Assembly: GCA_018292915.2 (NCBI GenBank)
Contig: JACVVK020000208.1
Span: forward strand, 775,001 to 839,000
Length of the DNA stretch: 64,000 nucleotides
Direction of reading: 5' to 3'
Source: Batillaria attramentaria
Taxonomy: Eukaryota; Mollusca; Gastropoda; Batillariidae
The translations under genes and the position numbers were made by a program. Below the pieces are notes generated by a model. It made no database searches and was not told the DNA's origin. It saw nothing but the letters and a program-made list of their open reading frames with translations. The stretch's first letter is position 1; each line of letters opens with the position of its first letter. Below, in pieces: positions 23,356 through 38,353 of this stretch.

Positions 23356-26140
23356 TGAAATGATGATGATGAAACTTTATTTATCAACGGTAAAAGTTTT
23401 GACAGAAATTCGCCAGTTTGCAAACTTGCCGTTGCTAATACTACAGAGACTATCTATTAAGGAAAAAAAAAAGGGAGCAAGATATAAAAGGTATTATGCA
23501 CTAAACTACAAGAAACAAAAACCATCGAGAAAATCGTCCATCAGGTCAAAACGCATTCACACACACACGTCCGACCTTTGTAAACACAGATCACTGATAC
23601 AATACTGAAGTGATGCAAAATAGAAAATCAAAATAACAGGTTGCCGCGTAACGTACGTTACGTGCGATCCATCAGGTACTGTTTGAGTGCACGCTTAAAC
23701 GTAGAAGTAGATATATTTAGTTTCAGGTGTGAAGGGAGGGAATTCCATTGTAATGTTCCAGCGAAGGAAAGGCTTGTTTTGAATAAGTCAATACGGGGTA
23801 ATGGTAAGCGCAGGATGCCATTCCTCGAGGTCCTCTCATGCTGCTGATTTAAATTAAAAAGAGTTTTCAGATATGGTGGCATTTTCTCATTGAAGATTTT
23901 ATGTATGAATACACACTTATTGTAAGTAAGCTGGTGTTCAAGGCTAAGAAGATTAAGCTTTTTTAATTTTTCGCTAGTTGGGAGAGGTTTTGGAAGAACC
24001 ATTTTAACAGCTTTCTTGTACAGCGAATTGAGTCTGGCCATATGGACATCGCTGCACCCGTCCCAAACAAGTGGTTGTCATGACACCATGTTACTACTTC
24101 ATTTATGCTATCTTGCAGACACATGTTTATTTCTGATACGTGTTTGCCGGTAGCATGCAAACTAGTATCATCAGCAAACATATCGCAGTTTACATTTGTG
24201 TTAGTGACATGCAGAGGTAGGTCGTTAATAAACAGGATAAATAGCAATGGGCCTAAGATGGACCCCTGCGGTACCCCATAACGAACATGCCCATCGGCGG
24301 AGTATTTACCATTGATATAGACACTCTGCTTTCTATCATCTAGATATGAGCGGAAGAACGAGAGTGCACTTTTGTCTATTTGATAGACTTCAAGCTTTTT
24401 TAAAAGAATGGCATGATCCACCAAATCAAAAGCCTTACGTAGATCTAGGAAAACAGTGCCAGACATTAGATTTTTATTTACTGCAGATAGCCATCTGTCA
24501 ATTATACCTGTCAACGCAGTATGACATGAATGGTTTGGTCTGAACCCAGACTGGCTAATACTGAGGAAGTTATTTTGTTCAAGAAATTCAAGCAAATGAG
24601 TGTGAACATGCCTCTCCAATGGCTTTGACAAAGCCGACAGTACTGAGATGGGACGATAATTGTTGATATCGTTCAGATCTTTAGATTTGGGAATTGGTAC
24701 TACTTTAGCTTTCTTAAGCAGATATGGGAAGCAACCTTGATCGATACAAAGGTTGAAGATAAACGTTAGAGAATCAATAGTGTGTGGTAACGACATTTTT
24801 AAGGCTTCACTGTTGATTCCATAAATTCCAGTTGATTTTTTGTTTGGCATGCTTTCAATGTACCTCCCGACTTCTGCCACTGTCATGTATGGGATGTGGA
24901 ATGTTTTAGAAATATGTTTAGCCTCACAGTGACGCCTGAGACAACTAGGAATGGTGTATGGAGCAGTGTTGCTATCGTGTGCTGATTGAGCTAGTGATTC
25001 AGCAGCAGATAAAAATTGGGTATTAAATTTATCAGCCGTAAACTCAGGTGGAATTTCAGAGTTGGTTTTACCTTTAGTGATCATATTCAGAGCTTTCCAA
25101 ATGGATGAGGTGTCACTGTTTTCGGAGATCAGCTGGTTAAAGTAAGATTTCTTAGCGGCTCTAACTAAATATTTTACAAGGTTACGTTGACGTTTGTATT
25201 CGTCAAATCGTTTTCCCTTTTTGAGTTTGTCCCTAAGCGCCATTGCTTTTTTAATATCACTAGTTAACCAAGGCGGTAGTTCAGCACGTTTGACACGTTT
25301 TTCTCTCAAGGGTGCATGCTTGTCGAGGACCCCGAGGAACAGATTCATCCAGCATGATAAGGCACTATCAGGACAAGTATGATTATACACATCATTAAAG
25401 GATGCATAGCTCAAATCCCTAAGAAACGCATGCTTATCAAACGTTTTGAAGGAGCGGTATATGATAGAAGTATGCCGCTTCCGCCTAGGTTTGTCAAGTT
25501 TCATTGCGACTTCACAGCATACTGCACTGTGATCGCTGATGGCAAAATCTGGAATGTGAACGTTTACTATCTTATCACAGTTTGTGGTGTAGATGTGATC
25601 TATGAGTGTAGAAGATGTTGATGTAACTCTAGTTGGTGATTTCACCATTTGTTTCAAACCAAAAAGTGCTGCTGTAGTAGACCATGCAGCATGGGATCCC
25701 TTAGGCTTTGAGAGATCAATATTGAAATCACCTAAAAGAACAATATCAGCCTTGTCCTGGCGTGCCCTATCCAGCATTGCCACGAAATCGTCATACCACT
25801 CCCAACTAGCATCTGGGTTACGATAAATGTAACCCACTAGCAGGGGACGAGATTTAGACGTTTTCAACTCAACCCACAAACTTTCCACTTTGGTCGACTC
25901 TAAGTCCTTGCGCCTCTTGACGTTGTGTTGAATTGATTTGTGAACATATACAGCTAAACCAGTGTGTTGAAGAGATGAGGCATCCCTTCTATGTATGGTA
26001 AAGTTTGGAATTGACAATAAACTATCATTAACGTTGGTTCTCAGTCGTGACTCAGAGACTCCAAATAGGTGAAAGTGTGCAGGTTGGTTTAGAAATACAC
26101 ACAGGTCAGAAACTTTGTTTACTAGATGGTAGACATTCAA
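23353..26140 (-). mobile_element. LINE-1: APE-type non-LTR retrotransposon, internally deleted
   Basis: The minus strand encodes most of an APE endonuclease (SESRL, LLGDFNIDL, TLIDHIYTT, ISDHSAV) followed by reverse transcriptase (NNYRPISVLSALSKPLERH, SQSGFRPNHSC, VFLDLRKAFD, GVPQGSILGPLLF, FADDTSLH). At about 24,060 the frame jumps from WCHDNHLF to WDGCSDVHMARLNSL, so roughly the thumb/connection segment is missing and the C-terminal part (to 23,658) is in another frame. The 3' end runs GATAAATAAAGTTTCATCATC, giving a (TCA)n tail. Motif style fits the CR1/L2/Jockey supergroup; the exact clade is not resolved. Not active as it stands. Confidence 0.9.
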
Positions 26141-26224
26141 GTGGAGAGAGAGAGAGAGAGAGAGAGCGCACGCACAATCCCCCCTCCCCCACCCCCTCCC
26201 CCCACACCCCAAAAAGAATTAGAA

Positions 26225-28190
<1,966 letters not shown>

Positions 28191-28204
28191 CTGTCTCTCC
28201 TGAG

Positions 28205-28315
28205 TCGATCCCGGCTGGGGCCAAATATTTGTGCTGACTTTTTCATCGTTGCCCCGTCTTTGATATCACCCTGTGTGGTGGAAAAGGACGTTAAACCCCC
28301 AAACACCCACCCACC
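28205..28315 (+). mobile_element. SINE-A, 5'-truncated, 14-bp TSD
   Basis: Starts within the tRNA-like region at TCGATCCCGGCTGG, with a complete tail. Flanked by CTGTCTCTCCTGAG at 28191-28204 and 28316-28329. Confidence 0.9.
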
Positions 28316-28574
28316 CTGTCTCTCCTGAGCTATTTATCAAAACTGAGGCAACACCACCACCACCAACAACAAGAACAACAACACCCAAAGACACGTGTGC
28401 ACGAATGTACGGCAGCTATCGGTAGAGAGAACCAAACAACCCTCTCTTTCGGGAACTGCACCGTGTGCTCCCGCCGCCACCATGATATTGCCCACTCTGT
28501 CAAAATGGCTCGCGGGCATTGTTTGGGCCGTGAGTGCTCCTGCGCTTAATGGCTGGTTAGCTGGCGTTTACGTG

Positions 28575-29165
28575 TCCACGACAAGCGCGGACACCTTCAA
28601 CTCCTTACTATCGGGTTTCACAACGCTTACCCTCTGTAATGACACGAAACAAGCGAACCGAGCGAGACCTGAGCCGAGACAACTAATCACTAAGAAGGAA
28701 AAAACAAACACGCTCGGTGACAAGGAAAGTGGACAGTTCTGAACGACTTTGTGATCTGTGTCACAGTCTGCACAGAAGCGGTGAGTGCAGACACAGAACG
28801 GCAGCATGCGTGCATATTTCGTGGCAACTTTGTGCTCTGAAACAAAAAATGCGTGCTTGTTGTGGCAAGGGAGACAACTCATGCAGGCAAAAAAATCTCT
28901 GAAACAGGCTGAAAATGTACTGTTCTGGTGAATGCGACAGAACTCGCCGCTTCTGTGCACACTTTGAAATAGCAGGTTGACCACAAAGTTGTTCAGAACT
29001 GTACGCTTTCCTTGTCACCGAGCGTGATTGTTAAGTTTCCTTCTTAGTGATTGGTTGTCTCTCGTTAGGTCTCGGTTAGCTTGTTTCGGGTCATGACAGA
29101 GAGTAAGCGTAGTGAACACCCGATGGTACAGAGTTGGGACACCTTCAGACCACCACAATACACCC
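28575..29165. repeat. Foldback element, ~180-bp imperfect inverted arms
   Basis: The left arm (about 28575-28790) and the reverse complement of the right arm (about 28940-29165) share TCGGTGACAAGGAAAG, CAGTTCTGAAC, ACTAAGAAGGAAA and TGCACAGAAGCGG in order. The spacer is about 150 bp. The transcript would form a long hairpin. Mirror-image small ORFs on both strands follow from this symmetry. Confidence 0.8.
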
Positions 29166-29279
29166 CGTGTCCGTTGAAGTAGTGCTTGGAGTGACAGCGC
29201 ACGCCCCTGCTCCATCCCCGTTACCCGGAAAGATAAAATGCAGCTTGGGCTGCCCCCATAGTACAGTACCCACAGTACC

Positions 29280-29818
29280 GGGACGGTCGGTGGTCTAGTG
29301 GTTAAGAGACCTCGTCACTAATCGCGAGAGGTCAGAGCCGAGTCCCAGTCGGTGCAGAGACCTTTTCCTTTTCGTCCGTCGAACCGTTCGTTCGGGCCGA
29401 TCGTCGGGGGTTCTCTCCGGGTACTCCGGCTTCCCCAGCCCTTTCCCCCCTCTGCTTTTCAGCCCACAAGATCTGAAAATAAATGCAGTTCTAAATTCCG
29501 AAACTTAAATAGTTGAGCTGAACTGTCGCAACACGTGATTGTAATGTTTTTATGTCCAGTATGTGGGTCCCGACTGGGGCCAGATATTTGTGCTGGCCTT
29601 TTTCTCGTTGCCACGTCTTTGATGTCACCATTATGTGGGTGGAAAATGACGTTAACACTCCCAAACACCCACCCCACCCACCCTCCAGTATGTGGGAGAA
29701 TGTGTGTGATTCACGTGAGCTTGCGTGTTGGGTTCAGTTCGCAACGCTTTGACCCAATTCAAGAAACTGGGTAAAGAAGCCGATACAATACTCAGTTCTT
29801 CTTCTTCTTCTTCTTCTG
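29280..29818 (+). mobile_element. SINE-B copy with SINE-A insertion
   Basis: The tRNA-like head GGTCGGTGGTCTAGTGGTTA is followed by the SINE-B body, ending in (TTC)n. It is interrupted at 29568-29683. Confidence 0.88.
29568..29683 (+). mobile_element. SINE-A, 5'-truncated, nested in SINE-B
   Basis: Begins at TCCCGACTGGGGCC. The TSD TCCAGTATGTGGG (29555-29567 and 29684-29696) is host SINE-B sequence. Confidence 0.88.
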
Positions 29819-29824
29819 GGGATC

Positions 29825-29947
29825 GAGCCGGGGTGGCCGAATGGTAGATCGTTGGACTTATGATGCTCGGGTCGTGAGTTCGTATCCCGGCTGGTGCCAA
29901 ATATTTGTGCTGGCTTTTTCATCGTTGCCCCGTCTTTGATATCACCC
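29825..29947 (+). mobile_element. SINE-A, 3'-truncated
   Basis: Head and body only, stopping at GATATCACCC, placed just behind the SINE-B tail. Confidence 0.8.
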
Positions 29948-29949
29948 GA

Positions 29950-31343
29950 CGCGCTACCTATAAGACCACCGCTCACCCCCGCTCATCCCCTCTTCACTAT
30001 GTTACACAATGACCTGTGTAACCTAGCCGGGTCGTGACCACTAACCCGAGTCGTGACCGCCAAGGCTGGCATTTATGTTGATTTGACAGGCAAGGTAGGA
30101 ATAGCAGGGCGTCACATGTATACCTAGATTAATCTCGCTTAGGCTATGTGGTCAGTCTAAATTGATGACCGGATTATGTGATTACTTTGACCGATGGACG
30201 GATTGGCAGTTCGTGAGGGCTCGCGGACTGCCGAGACCTATATATGGGGGGACACCACAAGAGGAAGGAGGAGGGAGGACACACTCAGAACGACTCGGAG
30301 TCCTCACAGAGACCAGTAGCAACCTATGTCGGACTGAACCAACACGACTAGACTCTTCGGCGAATAGCGCTGGGGAGTAACAGTGCTGCTGTGTCATGTT
30401 TTAGGAAACTGTATTAACCAGAAAAACTCTAGACTATCACTAATAAAGGTGGATGCCACGGCCGGTTCTAGGCCACCTCCAAAAGATAGTGGCGCCACTA
30501 AGAAAAGAGTACCATTCTTGGTGTGTGATCATTTCTGTCGGTTGACTGCGTGCGTCTGTGTTGTACTGTAACAACTATTATTATTATCATTAGTATTACT
30601 AAAAACATAGTAAATACTTGGAGTTTTCACAATGAGGTGCTTCCGATTACGGAAAATACACCAGTCCAGTTCGATGATTTCGACCGAAAAACTATGATCG
30701 AGAAATGGTATAGAGTGGTATAGAGTCATACAGTCAAATGTCAATATCAAGGCCACGATCGACCTCCTTTCATGACCCGTGTAGTGTCGGTGGCTGAAGT
30801 AATTGTCTCACTGGGTGTGAAGAAATGGCGGGTAACAATGGGTATCCCACGGGTCGGGATTATTGATTTCACATTGTCATCCTTTCTTTTCTGTCACTCT
30901 TTTCTGGCCTTTCCTTCCCTCGCTGGAGCTCCTGGTTAAAAAAAGGTTTTGCTGTGGTTGTTGCTGTGGTTGTTGCTGTGGTTGTTGCTGTGGTTGTTGC
31001 TGCTGCTGCTTCTGGTTATTGGATTAGTTTTTGTTGGTTTTTCAGATTTTTTAAAGTTTTGAAACATTATCACCTGTTGTCTTACAGTGTGTAAAGTGTG
31101 TATTTCTGTTGTCTTACAGTGTGTAAAGTGTGTATTTCTGGCCGATACATGGCATTGCAACAACGACGACCACCAACAGCTGACTGAATGTAAACAGAAT
31201 ATTTGGCTGGTGGGACCATCTTGTTGTTGTTCCAGTGTTTGTTTTTTTTTATTTTGGGGGTTTTGTTGTTGTTGTTGCTGCTGTAATCGAGAAGTGTCAA
31301 CAGATTTTCGAGACAGTTTGTAACCTTTTCCGTTTTGTTTTGC
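29950..31343. other. Gap upstream of LicD-like gene
   Basis: No recognised gene. Contains a 12-bp minisatellite (TTGTTGCTGTGG, about 30952-31003) and a direct 32-bp doublet (TTGTCTTACAGTGTGTAAAG) at 31077-31140. The 5' UTR exon(s) of the LicD-like gene may lie here or further left. Confidence 0.5.
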
Positions 31344-31359
31344 AGATCCATCCGGAGCA

Positions 31360-32502
31360 ATGTTTCCACGCAACCCCTTCTCATGCAGACGCTCCGTGCT
31401 TCGCCCCAACTCCAGACTTGGTGTCGCTGGAGTTGTCGCCCTGTTCCTCTTCTTCATGGCAGCACACATGGCCTTTACCGCCCTTGTGCCGCTCTCCTGG
31501 CGTGAGGCAGATTTGTCTCACGTCGTGAGGGTCATTGCAGAAAGACAGAATTTTCCTGTGGACCAGATAGATGCTGAAACAAAGCGAGATATTATGCGCA
31601 AACTGTTTGGCGCAAGCTATGAGAGCAACGAGAGTTTGCCGAGCGCCTTTGCGAAGAATTTGTCAGATGCTTTGAACCGCTACCCAACGCCATCGCCAAA
31701 CAAGTATTACCCCGAGTACTTCAAGAAACTAGCGACTCTTAAAAGCGAAGCGGTGACAGAGAAGTCTCTCTTGTCTGTCGCCAACAAGCTGGAGAGTTTC
31801 AGGCCGATTTTGTCGTGGAAAGAGAAGGCCGACTTGCTCCACGCTTTTGACGCCTTTGCGCTGGCATGTGAGACTGCGGGCCTGACGTACTTCTTACTGG
31901 AGGCTTCCCTCATGGGAGTCAGGCGTCACCACGGCATGATCCCTTGGGATGACGACATAGATATCGTTGTCAACGCATCGCAATGGACTGAACTCTACAC
32001 CGTTCTCTCTGACATTCCAGGGTTTGAGCTGTTCGCTAGTAAGGACGCCCAATGGAAGTTTTACGTCAGTTCGGCCAAACAGTTCAAGGAAAAACCCTTC
32101 AAGTTTCCTTATCTCGATATCTTCTTCTTCTCTGAGGACGACCAGTACATCTGGGCGGTGACGCAAGGGTTAAAACACGATCTCGTGCACAGGAAGTGGG
32201 ACATCTTTCCGCTTCTGCGCAGACCGTTCGAAGGGAGGCAAGTCCCAGTGCCTTGTAACCTCCCTTTGCTGGTCGACAACTCCCACGACGTAAATGAGTG
32301 CATAACAGGGGAGTACAACCACAAAACAAACGAGAGGTTTTATTATGGCGGCAAGATCAGCACTCCGTGCACTTTCCTAACTGACGTGTATCCATTGGTG
32401 GAGAGAAAGGCCGACAGTGGGCGGCCTGGCTATGAGAAAGAAGTTCTGAGACTTGGTTCCCAAGTTAAACACACAATGACTTTTCCTACGTCCTGCAGGT
32501 GA
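31360..32502 (+). CDS. LicD/fukutin-related-type type II membrane protein (putative nucleotidyl/phosphosugar transferase)
   Basis: A 380-aa single-exon coding region. ATG 31360 follows a clear acceptor (TTTTGCAG, ends 31345), implying a spliced 5' UTR. Residues about 20-42 are one hydrophobic anchor after a basic N-terminus (type II, Golgi/ER luminal). Residues about 165-230 hold the LicD family core: HAFDAFALACETAGLTYFLL, EASLMGVRRHHG, then MIPWDDDIDIVV with the Asp cluster thought to bind metal-nucleotide. Family members transfer phosphocholine or ribitol-phosphate-like groups to glycans; the substrate here is unknown. CAGGTGAAAG at the stop could be a splice donor, so a longer C-terminus is possible. 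A diverged SINE-A starts about 4 bp after the stop. No AATAAA was seen nearby. Confidence 0.88.
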   Translation: MFPRNPFSCRRSVLRPNSRLGVAGVVALFLFFMAAHMAFTALVPLSWREADLSHVVRVIAERQNFPVDQIDAETKRDIMRKLFGASYESNESLPSAFAKNLSDALNRYPTPSPNKYYPEYFKKLATLKSEAVTEKSLLSVANKLESFRPILSWKEKADLLHAFDAFALACETAGLTYFLLEASLMGVRRHHGMIPWDDDIDIVVNASQWTELYTVLSDIPGFELFASKDAQWKFYVSSAKQFKEKPFKFPYLDIFFFSEDDQYIWAVTQGLKHDLVHRKWDIFPLLRRPFEGRQVPVPCNLPLLVDNSHDVNECITGEYNHKTNERFYYGGKISTPCTFLTDVYPLVERKADSGRPGYEKEVLRLGSQVKHTMTFPTSCR

Positions 32503-32505
32503 AAG

Positions 32506-32668
32506 GGGAGCCAGGGTAATAGAACCTGTAGACCGTCGGACTTTTGCATGCTGGGGTCGTGGGGGCTGGGACCAAGTAGATGTGCTGCCTTCATCCATCC
32601 CCGTCTTTGATGTCACTGCCTGTGGTGGATAAGGATGTCATGCTCTCAAACACCCATCAACTCCCCAC
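32506..32668 (+). mobile_element. Diverged SINE-A copy immediately after LicD stop
   Basis: GGGGAGCCAGGGTAATAGAA, CCCGTCTTTGATGTCAC and GTGGTGGATAAGGATGTCAT track the SINE-A order, with many substitutions. Confidence 0.7.
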
Positions 32669-32676
32669 AGACGAAA

Positions 32677-32812
32677 GGGGAGACGGGACAGCCGAGATGG
32701 TAGAACTTTCAATACTCGGGCTTGAGTTCGAATCCCGGTTGCAGCTAGGTATTTGTGCTCCCGTTTTCTTCAATGTCACCGTATGTGGTGGATAAGGACG
32801 TTAAACCCTCAA
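32677..32812 (+). mobile_element. Second diverged SINE-A copy
   Basis: Box B-like GAGTTCGAATCCCGG with tail GGTGGATAAGGACGTTAAAC. It runs directly into a CCAA-type repeat. Confidence 0.7.
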
Positions 32813-33230
32813 CCAACCAACCAACCAACCATCCAACCAAACTACCAACCTACCAACCAGCCAATCTACCAATCAGCCAACCTACCAACCAGCCAATCTA
32901 CCAATCAGCCAACCTACCAATCAGCCAACTTACAAGTCAACCAACCAACCAACCAACCAACCAGTTAAGCTACCATCTACCCAACCACCCAACAAGCCAA
33001 CCAACCGACTGTTTGTGCTGCCCTTTTCTTCGTTGTTACCGTATGTGGTGGATAAGGACGTTAAACCCTCAACCAACCAACCAACCAACCAACCAACCAA
33101 CCAACCAACCAACCAGCCAACCAGCCAACCTACCAACCAGCCAACCTACCAGCCAACCAACCAACCAGCTAATCTACCAACCACCCAGCCATCCAACCAA
33201 CCAACAAGCCAACCAGCCAACCGACCAAAA
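32813..33230. repeat. (CCAA)n-rich minisatellite with duplicated SINE tail
   Basis: CCAACCAA/CCTACCAA repeats in two blocks. The second block is preceded by a second copy of GTATGTGGTGGATAAGGACG (about 33040-33059), so a ~270-bp unit including the SINE-A tail was duplicated. Confidence 0.85.
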
Positions 33231-33295
33231 ATGAGACCGGCCGACGTGACCTGCTGGGTTGGTCCACTGCTCTCGCATTTCGCGAGAAGGTGTGA

Positions 33296-33484
33296 GTTCC
33301 ACCTCCACCTTATGCGGTTCCACCTCCACCTTATGCAGTTCCACCTCCACCTTATGCAGTTCCACCTCCACCTTATGCAGTTCCACCTCCACCTTATGCA
33401 GTTCCACCTCCACCTTATGCAGTTCCACCTCCACCTTATGCAGTTCCACCTCCACCTTATGCAGTTCCACCTCCACCTTATGCG
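33296..33484. repeat. 21-bp minisatellite, nine copies
   Basis: GTTCCACCTCCACCTTATGC plus G or A, exactly 21 bp, nine uninterrupted copies. The period is a multiple of three, so frames stay open on both strands, giving heptads such as FHLHLMQ. No flanking gene context. Confidence 0.95.
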
Positions 33485-35320
<1,836 letters not shown>

Positions 35321-35491
35321 GGGGAGCCGGGGTGGCCGAATGGTAGAGCGTTGGACTTCTAACGATCGGGTCGTGAGTTCGTATCCCGGCTGGGGTCGAA
35401 CATTTGTGCTGGCTTTTTCATCGTTGCCCCGTCTTTGATATCACCCGTATGTGGTGGAAAAGGACGTTAAACCCCCAAATACCCACCCACC
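35321..35491 (+). mobile_element. SINE-A, full length
   Basis: Complete head-to-tail copy inserted after (GTCT)n, followed by (CT)n and (GT)n tracts. Confidence 0.88.
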
Positions 35492-35550
35492 CACTCTCTC
35501 TCTCTCTCTCTGTGTCTCTCTCTCTCTGCGTGTCTGTCTGTCTGTCTCTC

Positions 35551-35612
<62 letters not shown>

Positions 35613-36531
35613 TTGGGTCCGCACTCACTTCAGTCTGGGTGTGGTGGTCATCACTATGGCACCTTACCTGAGCGTCAGGCTAAACAGCGCAACTCGGAGA
35701 TGATCAAAGTTTACCTCATATAGTCTGCATTTATTCATAGCGCAGATCGAAGGCACATGCGTAACATGAGCTTAAGGCCGGCGCTAAATCAATGGACACC
35801 CACCATCGACCTTTTAGTTTTGTGTTTGCTAACTCGCCCTGTTTGTCGTCAGGTGATGTTTGGGTAACGAAGTGTTTGCGTACGATAATTGTAGAGGCAC
35901 TCAACGTCAGGGGTAGAATCTGTTTGCTTTCACAGCAGTGTTGGTCAACTCTCGTCTAAGTTTTCTCTCTTGCATGACTCGGCTGAAATGGGGTCGCATG
36001 TTGATCAATAGGTTATGTCCGTTTCAGTTTCGCAACCCTACTTGATCGGGGAGTGCGGTGTCAGTGAGTTTGACCTTGGCCCTTCGCGGGAGTAAGACAT
36101 TGTGCCTACTCCTGACGTTGCCCTTTTTCTCTAGCTCTATAAACCTGGCATGTTTCTGTAAGCGTCCCCCTCCGCCCCCCATATAAACCCAGCAACAACA
36201 ACAACAAAAACCACCACCACCAACAAAAACAAAAACAAACAAAAAACACCAAAAACACCGCCACAAAAAAGCAAACAACAAAAACAAAACAAACAAGCAA
36301 ACAAACAAACAACAACAAAAAAACCGAAAACAAACGAACAAACAAACAAAAAAGGGGTCGATCGGCTTACCTTAAGCACGGGTATTATTTCTTTTGGCCT
36401 AAGCTATGCATCAAGGCTAAATCAAATGTTGTCAACTTGTCAGCCTCTCAGAACTGAACAGTGTTCAGCTTTACTGTTAGGTGAGGTACAAATGTAGCTG
36501 TCTTTCCCCTTCAAAAACGCGACTAGTGGCG
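35492..36531. other. Gap: microsatellites and an A/C-rich tract
   Basis: (CT)n/(GT)n at 35492-35610 and (CAAA/CAA)n at about 36188-36350. No supported gene. Confidence 0.6.
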
Positions 36532-36702
36532 GGTGGTGGGTGTTTAGGAGTTTAACGTCCTTTTCCACCACGTGTGGGTGATATCAAAGACGGGGCAACG
36601 ATGAAAACGCCAGCACAAATATTTGGCTACAACCGGGATTCGAACTGACGACCCAAGCATTGGAAGTCCAACGCTCTACCAATCGGCCACCCCCGGCTCC
36701 CC
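36532..36702 (-). mobile_element. SINE-A, full length, 13-bp TSD with one mismatch
   Basis: Reverse-oriented; flanked by GCGACTAGTGGCG (36519-36531) and GCGACAAGTGGCG (36703-36715). Confidence 0.88.
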
Positions 36703-36775
36703 GCGACAAGTGGCGCCGTCTCTAGTCACACCTGTGGCGGGGACGTTAAACTCCAACTTACCAACTCGACTCAAG

Positions 36776-36812
<37 letters not shown>

Positions 36813-37428
36813 TTTGTCCGTACATGTTGAATACGTCTGGTTTCGTCACATGTCTTACGCATAATACGCTTTTTCCAAACTTGCTCAAAAGTAGTCCTAG
36901 TCAAGGAAAGTGCCCTTTGCCATTTGTGCACGAGGTATAAAACATTCGTATTACTGCGTTTCAGCATTCATGCATAATAATACCGAATACCCATGAATTT
37001 TCGCCAAATAGATAGTAAGACACGGTAAACATTGGAATCTGTTTATTTTCATATATAGATATACACATATGCAATTTTCTATGTTCTGCAAATATGTACT
37101 TTTTGAACGTTTTTCTATCGTTGGTCGTATTTTGTCAGTATGTATTTTCCGAGACTTTCCCTTTTGACTCTTGCTAATGTAACTGCACGGTTTTTTTTTA
37201 TCATGTTGTTTTAAGGGTTCATGATATTGATCTCAGTATTTGCACAGAACTTGCTCGACAAGTCCGTATGGTTGTATTTCAGTCCTACGTGCTCAGTATG
37301 CACGTGTTCGCACACCAGGGCAGGTCATTGTTAAAGATCTGCTTTAGAAAAAGAAAAAGAATAAAAAAGACAACCTGCACACGCTGTATTTTGAAAACTT
37401 CGGCCCGGTCAACTGTTATTGTTGCTCA

Positions 37429-37645
37429 GTGAGGATAGTTCGCACCCTTGGGCCGTATAGTGAGGATAGTTCGCACCCTTGGGCCGTATAGTGAGGATAG
37501 TTCGCACCCTTGGGCCGTATAGTGAGGATAGTTCGCACCCTTGGGCCGTATAGTGAGGATAGTTCGCACCCTTGGGCCGTATAGTGAGGATAGTTCGCAC
37601 CCTTGGGCCGTATAGTGAGGATAGTTCGCACCCTTGGGCCGTATA
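37429..37645. repeat. 31-bp minisatellite, seven identical copies
   Basis: Unit starts GTGAGGATAGTTCGCACCCT and ends TGGGCCGTATA. Exact 31-bp spacing from 37429 to 37615, then GTGAGA. Since 31 is not a multiple of three, the minus-strand frames cycle through the same three peptides. Confidence 0.97.
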
Positions 37646-37649
37646 GTGA

Positions 37650-38322
37650 GAACTATACCAAGACAGTCACGTGTATTTTAGTAAAGTTTGTCTGATTAGA
37701 TCGGTTTACGGTTAGATTTTGAAATAGGGTTAGTGTTGTATTTTACTCCTGCTATGTCGCTCTCTTGGTGCACTCGCAGAGAAGACACGGGATACAACAG
37801 GATACAACTCCAATACTTTATTAACAGAAGATGCGTGGAGAACATATTCATGAAAGAAGAACCCAGAACGCTGTGCAGGGCTGCTTATATACTAAACAGG
37901 TCAGATCTAGAACTTTCCTCAACTTACTGGCAAGTTCGAAATCTGTCCACTGTGACGTAATCTACTGACGATACTGCACCAGCATTTACTGTGATGGTCT
38001 AGAAATTTCCATGAAAATGCAGTGGCTTTTCGCGATCTCTACGACAGTTAGGTTTAGGGTTGGGGTTACTTTGTGGTGATAGTGTAATCGCAAACGTTGT
38101 TTAGACGGTTGCAGTGCATTTACACGAGCTGCAAATAGCACAGGGTGGCGAACTATGCCAACGGTTACTGTTAAGTTTTTATGAGCGCCTGTGAAGTCGC
38201 CTGAAACTCCAGTTTGAGTTCGCACTCACTTCAGTCTCTGTGTGGTTGTCATCGCTCTGGCACCTCCAGCTGGGGTAGCCACTGCCCAGTGACAGGGTAA
38301 AGACTGAAAATGACGATGATGG

Positions 38323-38353
<31 letters not shown>

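Noticed and set aside
33296..33484. CRISPR-like array (also 37429-37645)
   Set aside because: Head-to-tail units without unique spacers in a eukaryotic genome; ordinary minisatellites.
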